This document shows, piece after piece, positions 12,870-23,030 of a DNA stretch of 64,000 nt. The position numbers and the translations under genes were made by a program. The notes beneath the pieces were generated by a model. The model was given only the letters and a program-made list of their open reading frames with translations. It was not told where the DNA came from and searched no databases. Location: contig CM069436.1 in NCBI GenBank assembly GCA_035610365.1, positions 38,695,117-38,759,116 of the forward strand. The letters are read 5' to 3'. Source of the DNA: Aquatica leii. Taxonomy: Eukaryota > Arthropoda > Insecta > Coleoptera > Lampyridae. Each line of letters starts with the position of its first letter. Within the stretch, counting starts at the first letter, position 1.

Positions 12870-12902
12870 CTGATGAAGTGTTCATCTAGAACACGTAACG
12901 TC
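12870..12902 (+). ncRNA. Degenerate hammerhead-like motif
   Basis: CTGATGA at 12870-12876 is followed by a 6-bp hairpin (gtgttc at 12878-12883 with gaacac at 12889-12894) and then gtaac-gtc to 12902. This has the order of a hammerhead core (CUGAUGA, stem II, GAAA, short stem III, GUC), but the GAAA box is mutated to GTAA, an extra base separates CTGATGA from stem II, and no convincing stem I is seen. Such motifs are common in the ends of Penelope-like and related retroelements. I infer a relic, not an active ribozyme. Confidence 0.35.
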
Positions 12903-13433
12903 GCAATAAACTGAAGTAATTTCCTACCTCTTATAAGAAGTTATCCTTAATTTGATCATTACAAAACAAAAAATTAGATCACAAAATTTACATGGACCAA
13001 TTTTAGAAGACGTTTTTATTTTGATAAAATTAACGTCTCTCCGACGAAATTTTTTCTGCAAAATTTTTTTTGGTAATTGCAATACTTAAGACTCTATTGG
13101 ACGTTGAGATAAATTCCTTCTAAAATTAAACGATGGCAGACACAGAACGGTGATCTTGTTGTCATTTTTGAATCAACACCGTTGGTTTTTGTGTAAATAT
13201 AGAAGTTTTTTGCACTTTAGAAACTAAGTACAGTGCACGCCGCTTAATAAAATCACGTTGGAGCTTGGGATTTTTGATAACAATAACCGAATGATAACAA
13301 TATCCGAAATTCAAAAAAAAAAGTTGAGCAAAATAAATTAGAAATTACTGACCTGTAACATTAAATAGTTTGATGCGAAGTAATAACATTCTGCTGAACT
13401 TTCATTGTTTATTATTTTGAAATGAATATACAC

Positions 13434-13471
13434 AACGTTTCGATTGCTTTGGTATCTGCAATCGTCATCAG
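13434..13471 (-). ncRNA. Hammerhead-like motif, minus strand
   Basis: Read on the minus strand: CTGATGA (13471-13465), then a hairpin of six to seven base pairs (13464-13458 pairing with 13447-13441), then GAAAC-GTT ending near 13434. The conserved CUGAUGA and GAAA boxes are intact. There is one unpaired base before stem II unless it pairs with G12, stem III would be only two base pairs, and stem I is supported by only three pairs (cac with gtg). This resembles minimal hammerheads of Penelope-like elements, which need a dimer to be stable. Activity is uncertain. Confidence 0.4.
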
Positions 13472-14222
13472 GTGAATACTAAATAGTTTGTTGACACCGT
13501 TAATAAAAAGGTGATGATGTTTAATTCACTGTACTAAGAACTTTACATTGCTTCTCAGTAATTTGCTGACATTAAAAATAAAAATAAATACAAAATATAT
13601 GGATCACATAAGACGTAGTTAAATGAAGTTGTTTTTGTAAGAACGCATATGTTTTCTCGAAGATAATGTATATTTACAGATGTTTAATGCAATGTTACGT
13701 AGGTTAATCAAAATACTATAATCAAAAAACTGGTGTGGTCACCACACCACTTTTCTATAAAGAATGGTGAAGGAATGTCTACATATTTTTTGAAGGTTAT
13801 GTTGTCATAAAATCATTTTGAAGTAATTTCTACACATTTGTATTGATTTCTTAGCATGCTATAATTTTTTGAAATGTTTCTCCTCGATTTCATTATGATT
13901 ATATCGACTAACCTTTATATTTGTGCGCCTCGATATTACTTACCCCTTTAGTAAATCAGTACAAAAATCATCGCAGGCAGGATTCGAAACTATATTATAT
14001 TTGTGAATTCATTTTAAATTACAAATTAAATATCTGATAAACTGTTAATGTTAGATTTTTTTTTATTTGAATTAATTGTTTGGAAGAATTATCTCTATAA
14101 GAAACTATAAAAACAATTCGAATAATTTACATACGTAAAAATTATATAAGAAAAACTGTTAAAAATGGCGGTTACACCTACTTCCGGTTTCTTTATTAAA
14201 CCCATCTTTTTACAAAGCAGAG

Positions 14223-14533
14223 AGAATATAAAAAGCTAGCTCCATATCAAATTTTAAGTTACTAGGACTTTTGGTTCGAGAGTTTTCGTGGGTACATCCA
14301 AAGATAATTTAAATAAGATGCAGCACTTCGTATATAAACAAGTCAAAAGAATATAAAGAAAAAATGTTATTTTTTAACGTATCTTTCTTTCTCTTCAAGA
14401 TACGAAATTTTTTTCTAAAAAAAAATTGTCGCAGGCGGGATTCGAATCTAGGATTATAGAATATGAAAATCCAGCTCTATACCAAATTTAAAGTTACTAG
14501 GACTTTTGGTTCGAGAGTTATCGTGGGTACATC
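14223..14533. repeat. Direct repeat pair inside the pogo/Tigger-type element
   Basis: About 75 bp at 14223-14298 recur at 14459-14533 with few differences. Both hold the shared run gttactaggacttttggttc and then gagagtt-tcgtgggtacatc. A second shared block, cgcagg-gggattcgaa-like, occurs at about 13973 and 14430. The block read on the minus strand contains GATTCGAATCCC, similar to a pol III B box, so a SINE-like origin is possible, but no matching A box was found. Confidence 0.6.
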
Positions 14534-14552
14534 GTTACACACAAACACACAG

Positions 14553-14609
14553 ACACCCAAAAACTTTTTGTCAAAAATACATTTTTCTGACAAAAAAGTT
14601 TTTGGGTGT
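14553..14609. repeat. Strong hairpin
   Basis: acacccaaaaactttttgtc at 14553-14572 is repeated inverted at 14589-14609 with a single one-base length difference. The loop is about 15 bp. It lies just inside the repeat family nested in the 13231-14981 element and probably marks one of its ends. Confidence 0.7.
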
Positions 14610-14983
14610 ATACATAAAAATACATTTTTCTGATTCAGGAGACTTTGAAACATAAAATTATGCAATAAAAATTTTTTGAAAAAAAAATGCGATTGCTATA
14701 CTTTTCTTATAGGAAAGTAAAAAACAGTGCAAAAATAAATCTAAATATGCAAAACAAGTATTTTTAAAGTACAACGGTAAAACTTTTTATAATCCATGCA
14801 AAATAGGTTTTTTGGTATATAGAAACAAACCTAAAAAAAATGATGACATAAACCAAAATTGTGATTACTATAAACGGTGTTTTTTCTATGTAGTAGTATA
14901 CATCCAGTCCGTTCTTTTATAAAGTGATAACATTAACCAATTGATAACATTATCTGTGATTGCAATAAGCGGCGTGCACTGTA

Positions 14984-17900
14984 GTTTGAAATATTGATTA
15001 ATTGCTCATTCTAAAGATTTTTTTTATATCTTTATCTGTAATAATTAATTTGTATTTCGATGTAAAAAAATCTTTAAACGAGACTCAGATTTTTCCCGCT
15101 ATTCAAAAACAATAACTAAGCATTTTTGATTTACATTTCTGACGTAAGCTATTCTAACTTCATTTCGTTGTGACTATTCACGTGTTTATGAGTTTTGCTT
15201 TTAATTTTCAATTAATTTAATTGATGAGTGAGAATTCTTTAAAAAGTGAGAGTGGCATAAACAAATTTTATATAGGATATGACATCTTTAATAAAAAATA
15301 ATACAGTCTTCAGTTAATTTAAAATGACAGAGTCCCAGGAACATTTTACTCTTTCATCAATAAATAAAAGAAAAATCAACAACTTGAAATTATATTAATT
15401 CTAATTTAAGGTTAATTGTTTCAGTAATATCTGTCACAAACGACAAAGAAGTTTTACTTCAATAAAGATTACACGCACTTAAATTTTTTTAACAAAAATA
15501 CGTTAGATCGGGGGTTTAGAAGTTTTTATGACAGTTGATGTTTCAGCAGACCAATATTGATGTTTTCTTAAAATTTATAACTAATTTTCAATTATTGCAA
15601 ATAATCTTTCTTCTTTCTTATTCCATTTCATCATCGCACGTGACATTACAGAAAACTTTTATATTTTAACATGACACGGCTACAAGCAATAAACGATCCG
15701 AAATTTGTAGATGACTTAATTTGATTTTTTCCGTTGACAACGCGTTAAAAAATTATTTATTTTAAATTTTAACAAACGCGATTAATTTTGTTCAACGCTT
15801 ACTTGAAAAATTTATGTGGTGGAGAATATTAGGGTTAAACCGTTAAACGTAAAGTGCGAGTGGTTGAAAAAAGTTTAAGTTAGGAACGGATATTTCCCAA
15901 ATTGTGTATATCGTTAGAAGCTTAACAGTTTATAGTTGTGATGTCTTTACGATCGAGGCGTGAATGTCTGGCAAACAGCAGTAAGAAGCGAGAGTACTGA
16001 GGAGTTCTCCCTACATTAGTCTTGTAATAAATCTCTCGGTAAAAAACGGCGGGTATGTTGCTGTATGCAAATAAGTACTCCTTCCCTTCTCTCCGTAGAG
16101 ACTGGCCGGTGATATATGGGGCACCAAGTGTCAACTGAGTGATGCATGGAGACCGGAGAGAGCGGTTTTGGATAGCGAAGAAATAGAATATTTCCCTTTT
16201 GCCATTTGTTAATCACTAGCATAACCTATATTTTAAACATAAAATATGAAACACTACATTGTTGGCGCAGTAAATAAATTTTCAAACGTCTTTTGTATTG
16301 TTTTCACATTATTTATATTTAGTATAAGAAAATGTAATTAACCGTTTTCAACTGTTCAGTTTTAAAGAAATGGAAAAGTCAAATTCAAAATTTCCATTTC
16401 ACATTTAATTATAATTTTGTTTGAAATGTTCAGTGTTCTTTGAGGTTATTTCCTTAGGCTAATAATACAGACTTATGGAAATAAAGAATTCAATGTTTAA
16501 TTTCGAAATTAATTGAACGGGCCTTGCTTTGTTTTCCTAATATTCTTTGATGGTTAGTAATCGTTTTTGACATTTCAGTTTGCTTTCATTGTTAGTTTAT
16601 ACACAGATGTAGCTAAATAATAATTAATTAATTTCTTTGCCGAGTGTGTGTGCTTCCTAACTTTCCAACTAATAATCTAATTAATAACTATAATTAAACT
16701 TAAATAACTTATTTAGAGGATCTTATAAGTATCAGCTACTTTATGTTGCTTATATGAGTAAGCACAAGGGATATGGAACTTTGAAAGATGGGCATCTAGA
16801 AAGGACGTTACGCACTTGACAATGATAGCTTACGTATTAGCCCTATCAAGTCTCCGGAGTGCCTTTTTGAAGGACCACACTGAAAGCATCTTACAAATGG
16901 AGCTATGTGTCTTCTAAAATAACAACGAAATCTCATACAAAAAAGTTACTTAATATTTTTTTTTCAAAAACGTAATTGAAATTTTGTTATGTAATGGTCA
17001 GTATTTTACACCATCTGTTTGATGACAGGAATACATATTACACAAATTTGTATCAACATACATAGACGATCTATCGCAAACAGACATTAAGCCTCGGGGC
17101 TGCATCATATCAGTCTCCTCTAAATGTTAATCCACCCCAATTTATTAATGGCAGCTCAAAAATAACAGCCAGTTTTCCTCGAGGCACAGTCTTTGTGTAT
17201 GGTTTATGCTGACGGATACTTCATCAGCGTTCAATATGATCTTTGAACATTTTAATAAACCTCTGTGTATCAAGTGTCAGAAACAACCACTACCGGCAAT
17301 CACATCAAACAAATACGTTAAATTAGATTAAGCAAAAATAAAATTAGATCTCACAAAGCTAAGGAATAGTTGTGTACGTTAAATTGTCATGTATAAAGGT
17401 AAAGTTTCCTTTATAGTCTACAATAACAGATACCTTTACAAAATTACTTTACAGCAAACACGGTAAATAAATATGTAACTCGAACATTCGCGCTAGATTA
17501 TATCTGTTAATCCTTCGAAATTACACCGCAAATACAGAGATTGCGGCAAGTTGCATTTTAGGGAAAAAAAACGTCATCGGTAAAAGACCTGTGAACTTGA
17601 TAATGTGATAAAATAAGTTTGGAACACGGGTGGTAGCAATGAACGGTAGCGCTTGATCGTTGAACCTTGCTTGGTGAGTCATATGATGGTGATTGAATGA
17701 CTTGATGGATATCTGCCATTAACAGTGACAGTTTTAAGACCGACAGCCCCCTTCCTTCTCTCCTAGGGATATATTCACCCACACATCTGCTATAACCGTT
17801 CAAGAACACACGTACCGTACACCATCTGTCAAGTGATTTACCTTTTTAGCGCGGATTCTGACAGGTGAATTATGATCTTCATTTGATTTGCGTAGGAAAT

Positions 17901-20258
17901 TGTGTGTGTTAAACACGTAAGTTCTGTACGACTGAGAAATAAAAGGGAAGCGGTTTATAAATGTTATTTATCAACTGGTCAAAGCTGGACACGTGTTAAG
18001 ACGTTTGATTTAAAATTAATTTCGACGTAAACAGAAAGTTTCAGAAAACTGAAGAGGTGACTTTGCAATCGGCTGCCACATAATTTAATCGCCAAACTAA
18101 ACAACATTGAATGCGTAATTTGTTTTGGCTTCAACTTGTGTTCTAAAAGAAAACAATTCGACAAACTTTATTTAAATAATTTATTTGGATTTTTGTCTTA
18201 ATTTATTGCGTACAAATCGAGGATTGCCAGAAAACAATAAGAAGATGTCGCAACTAAATAAATATCAGTCCTCAAGTTCGCGCAACACTTCTCAATTTAT
18301 GATTATTTGCATTCCAACTCAGCGCACTCAATGTCAATAAAGTGTAATTGTATAAATGAAAATTTGAATTAAGAACGCCCATTAGTGGTTGTAAATAAAG
18401 CTTGATTCTTAAAGACAATTTTATCTAATCTTAGGTGTTGAAAATTAATTTACTTTAGCAATCAAAACTGTAATTAAGAATTATATGTTTAAACCGACTA
18501 AAATGATATAGAAACATTGTAAATGACTAAAATCGGAAATCTTTGTTGTATGTATTTATTACGAATTATTGTCATAGTGTTTTTAAGTACTTCATGGTAA
18601 GGTGGGAAAAGCAGTAGTTACAATAACGAAAGTTTTTAATTGCAGGAGGGTTCGTATCCCTTCTAGTAAAACTTCGCCTTTGACTATGCAATCGTATAGG
18701 TAATGGTTCCTTGGAGAGTACGCCCGAAAGAGACGTTAGTTGCACAATGTAGTTTGTTGCACTCTTTCTAAGCAAACAAAAAATTTTATACGTTACGTGA
18801 AAATTTTGCCGTAAAAATTATATACTGCATTATAGTTTAGTATTATCTACTTGATGATTTAAAATTGATCGAGTGAAGTAGCGAATTACGTAGAATTAAA
18901 GTTAATACGTTTGCAAAAGTTTTGTTTACTAACGTAATACTAAAAGTTCTTATTTCCTTTTTCATCTTCTTCTATTATACGACAGTTTAACAAAAAACAA
19001 TTGGGCAATGCATTTTCATGCGAGCAATGCTGAAGAAAGTGCAAATTTATTCATAATGATGCATTGTGACTGCAGCACAGGTCGACAGAAACGAAAATTG
19101 AAAGCTTTTTCTTCAAAAAATTTGTCACTTTGAAAACTAATGATCTAAGGATGTTTACTTTTATAGCATAAGAATGAATAATAATTCATCTATCAGTGGC
19201 GTAACCAAATTAGTGGAACAGGAGACAAGAAATAAAGAGTAAAGAAAACGTTTGCTGCATTATTTAGTCGCATATGAAATAGATCTTTCAGCAGTACGTG
19301 TTCAAATGGGTACAGTTGATATATAAGCCGAATCCATCAAAACCTGAAACAACTTTTATTCGATGTGGTAAGGTAACGAAAAACATTATTTTGCAAAAAA
19401 ATTGTTGCAGATGAATTAGTTCCAGAAGTTAAATAAGGCACAACACTATAATTTTAAAAACGGTTATAAAAATGATCTGTAACATCTATAACATGTAGTT
19501 TTCTAAACTGACATCTAGCTCCCGCGGAACACGTCGTTGACGAGGAAACTTTAGTAGGTCTAGTTTAAGAGAAGCGTTTTTTTGTTGTAGTTATCCAAAC
19601 CTCTAAAAACAAATCTTATTTTTTAAAAAACTTCGTTACAGTTTTTAAAAATGCAATTATAATAATTGAAACGACAACATATTTTTATAAATAGTTATAA
19701 TTAGAAAATTGATATAGTAAAAAAACTCAAAGGATACCAAATGGGATAGGAAACGATTTATTTTTGCCTCAACTTTATCCTTTAAATGTTACCATATAAC
19801 CTACAAGACTCAAATAAATAAATAGCGGCAATCGAAACATATCTGAATGTCCATCTAGTTGTACAAAAAAGACAAATATTATCACTTTTGTTTGCCGCTT
19901 CATTTTGTAATTTAGAAAATATCTGCAGTCGTTTTAGAAAACTTCGCTCAAGTGTAATTATCTCTTAAGCAACGTTTCAAGCATTATGACATATTATTCT
20001 GAAGAACTAATTGCACAAAAATGACTTTCAGTGCCAACGGAGGAAATTGGGTTTGCATACTCGTCACTTTACCAGATGTATTATTCTAATTTTTTAATTT
20101 ATATTGGCGGATGACGAAATATTAATCTGAACATGCACGATTTCTAGAAACATTGAGGAATTGTTATTTAGAAAAAATTGGGTTCAAAAAATAGCTCAAA
20201 CCCATGAATCTGTAAGTTTTTCTTTTTTTTAGTAAACAGAAAAATGTGTTAACATATT
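14984..20258. other. Non-coding stretch with islands of balanced composition
   Basis: No transposon or gene was recognised in about 5 kb. Parts at roughly 15890-16210, 16740-16910 and 17470-17910 have clearly higher GC and more complex sequence than the surroundings. Two pyrimidine tracts with a final AG on the plus strand, cttcccttctctccgtag ending at 16098 and cttccttctctcctag ending at 17766, look like 3' splice acceptors. I could not identify a coding exon behind either. These islands may be regulatory DNA, untranslated exons or unknown repeats. Confidence 0.35.
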
Positions 20259-20266
20259 GTCTAAGA

Positions 20267-22140
20267 CAGGGGTCGGCAAGTAGTTTTAGGTGGGGTCCAG
20301 ATATTGCGGGAAAATTTGACGAGGTCCAAAAAAAAACAACTGATAATAATTAAGTGCTACTTATTTATTGTATGGTTTCAAATAAAATTCTGAATTATAA
20401 AACACAAGACCTAAAATTAATGTGAGAAACTGCACCGACGGTCTGAGCAAGTTTTTTATATTTTGGTTCTCGAGAAGAACAGCAAATTCGAAGTGTGTCT
20501 TCTAGGTGGGCGTACGGTAATCTCTAACGATATTTGTTTTTCAAAAAATGTATATTTGAGAACGATGTTTCACATACATATGTCGAGCCAAACATCGTGG
20601 CCAAATTGATAACTAGTTTTTTTACAATTTTCATATTTTTCTGGGTAATGTTTGGCCTAAAATTCTTCAATGAATACAGTTTTATTTATTTTCTTCTTGC
20701 ATATCAATTATTTCTGTTTGAAGTGATGGCTTTGACGGATTAAACAATTTGGCCATTCTGCCGGTACATCAATTTCAAATGGCGATTTAAGAAACAGAGA
20801 TAGCTTGCCCATCTCTGCAAAGTCTTGGAATTTTATAGCAAAGTCGTTCCTAAGATCGACCAAAAATTTCACAAACACTGCAATTTCTTCTTCAGAGTTC
20901 TTCTTTTTATATTCAAGAATTGTCGGAAAATGAATAAATTCTTGTCTTCCAATATCTTTTTCAAAGATATACAGCTTACAACGAAAAACAGACACGTTTT
21001 GTATCAGATCACATATGAATTTTTCATTTTCTTGTAACTGTGTTGAGCGCATTTAAATATTTCAAAATATCTTTTAGAAGAGCCACAACCAGCATATTGC
21101 GCTTATTTGTTACGAACTCAATGTGTTTTTTGGCTCTCTGCGTATCTAAGTTTTACAAGAAGGTGGTTACTTGTTCTTTTATTAGCCAGAAACGTTCAAT
21201 AACTTGACCTTTACTTAGTCAACGAACATTGTTGTGTTGCAGTAAGTCAGAATTAACTTGACCAAGCTGTCCATCACTTTTTTCAGTGTGGCACTAAGTT
21301 TTCCACAAAGGGCTGCATGGTGAATTATGCACTGATACGATATTAGACTTGAATTTTTATCCCTGATTCTCTTTACTACACATTTTTCTTTGCCAATCAT
21401 TGCTGACACAACTTTATCGTAACTGATGTTAGATTTAGTAATAAATTCATCAATGACCTTCAATAAATGTTCTCCTCGACTGTTACCTTTTAACGGCAAT
21501 ATTACTAGCAACTCTTCCCTAAGAATTTGACACTCAATGTCAAGATATCTTACGAAAATAGACATTTGTTCTTCATCAACAATGTCACATGATTCGTCAA
21601 GTGCTATGGTGTAGCAAGGTGCTTTTTGTAGAAGTTTGAGAAGAGTGTTTTTAATATCAGCAGCTAAAATTTCAGTTACTCGTGTATTACTTCTCGCTGA
21701 CAATGGAATACTTTGAATTGCAGCGACAACATTTTTTTTTTCTTCAAACAGTACCGTGACTACTGCCAACATACATTCCTTCACTATCTCAGAATCTGAA
21801 AATGGGTTCTGGTGTTTATTAAGGGTCCAGCACACACGTAACGCTGCTTCTGTGGATTTTTCTTGGTCGCTCATGCAACGAACTAGTAATTTTGTGCTTT
21901 CATTCTAAGAACTGAGATATGCCTGAAGATTTTTTTACGAGCCTCACTGCCAAGAGGAAAGTTTTTGTGGAATTTGTGATGCTCATTTACACTTTGAACA
22001 ATAGCGACAGTTTTATTGCATATAAGGCACGCTGGAACCGCTTAAGTCTTATCAGGCAGCGTAAAACAATATTCTTCAGTCCATTCTGCTAGAAACCTTT
22101 TATTTTCACTCTCCACTTTTCGCTTTTTAGGATCCATATT
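20267..22140 (-). mobile_element. hAT element, one terminus seen
   Basis: caggggtcggcaag at 20267 has the form of a hAT terminal inverted repeat (CAGGGGTCGGCAA is typical of Charlie-type ends). The preceding eight bases gtctaaga would be one copy of the 8-bp target duplication. The transposase runs on the minus strand from 22137 to about 20440. I could not find the matching inverted terminus downstream of 22140, up to 22.9 kb, so the 5' end appears lost or too diverged. A GC-richer segment at 22200-22330 may be the former promoter end. Confidence 0.75.
20440..22137 (-). pseudogene. hAT transposase fossil, GTF2IRD2/ZBED-like lineage
   Basis: Translation starts at an ATG at 22137-22135 with MDPKKRKVE, which looks like a nuclear localisation signal and matches the usual N-terminus of this lineage. 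A BED-like finger follows (CLICN...H...H). The RNase H-like core is open from 21874 to 21215 and includes ALDESCDIVDEEQMSIFVRY (first catalytic Asp, near 21595) and CIIHHAALCGK. The usual RWLSKG motif is present near 21200 as R-stop-LSKGQVIERFW, so Trp became TGA. The C-terminal hAT dimerisation block MFGSTYVCETSFS then KNKYR lies near 20600-20530 in another frame. All domains are in the correct order but separated by stops and frameshifts. Some hAT genes of this lineage have been domesticated elsewhere; this copy is not a working gene. Confidence 0.88.
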
Positions 22141-22339
22141 AACGTAGAAAAAGATTTTTTATTAAACGAACGAAAACGCGACAAATTACAAAACAAATGA
22201 ATGGTTGCTCCGCGGTTTGCGCTGTCACTGACCGACTGGCAGCCTGATTTCTTCCGCTCACACGCCGGCATCACCGATTTCGATACTAGCTCGCGCTTGT
22301 TTCAACAAAACAAAACAGTCGCAGTACGGTAAGTAAGTA

Positions 22340-23020
22340 ATTTCACAAACACTAAGATCTACGCTGATAAAGAAAAACCTTAGAAGGGTTTGGTTCACAA
22401 CGCAAAACCGTGTTGTTTTTATATATCATGTGATTTCAATATCTTTTTCATTTTTTAAATGCTCATAGCAAATCTATATCATTTTGTTAATTCTAAGCAT
22501 AGGAAAATCGATTTTAAGAATCGATTATCTCAACAGTAATTTTAAGAACAAATTATCCCAAGTTGTCAAGACTCTTGTTTAATGTTATTTTTTTGTTCAT
22601 TCATTTGTAGTCGTTTTTGGTTCTTAATTGATTATGATCTGGGTGAGTGTCGATCCGCTGCTTATGTTGAAATTGTGTTTACCATATACTTGATAAATTA
22701 TTCTTTGAATTTGTTTTTTTTGTTTTTCTTTAAGAGTATCAAAATGATACGAGTTATAAATTTTTGCAAATACATTTGACTTCTATTGTATCGAGTTCTA
22801 ATAAATATCATTCAGTTTTCAGGAAATTTTATAGCCTGTAAGTGAAAGACTTAGGTTGGGGACACAGCGATGACATTACACTAGGAACACAAAGATCAGT
22901 ACTTACCAAGTTAAGTGTTCCTTGTGTTGCATTGAAATTTTGCGAAAGAAAAATGTGGTGGTGTTAATACAATGATGGAAGCTGTAATTGTAGAAAGTTT
23001 GTCAGTTGATCCTCTCTATT
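22340..23020. other. Non-coding, no recognised feature
   Basis: AT-rich sequence between the hAT and piggyBac fossils. No element end or coding signal that I can support. Confidence 0.4.
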
Positions 23021-23030
23021 TAGACGTAAT

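Larger units (their letters stand above)
13231..14981. mobile_element. Non-autonomous pogo/Tigger-type element with internal repeats
   Basis: The left end is cagtgcacgccgcttaat at 13231 and the right end, in reverse from 14981, is cagtgcacgccgctta followed by tgcaatcac. TA lies outside both ends (13229-13230, 14982-14983). The TIRs are about 26 bp with a few mismatches, and the motif gataac occurs several times just inside both ends. CAGT-starting TIRs with TA duplication fit the pogo/Tigger branch of the Tc1-mariner superfamily. Length is 1751 bp but no transposase is seen. The interior between about 13730 and 14725 looks like a separate repeat family inserted later. Confidence 0.75.

Noticed and set aside
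14427-14450. Possible tRNA or tRNA-like gene (B-box-like GATTCGAATCCC)
   Set aside because: No A box and no cloverleaf could be drawn around it; it belongs to a repeated block.
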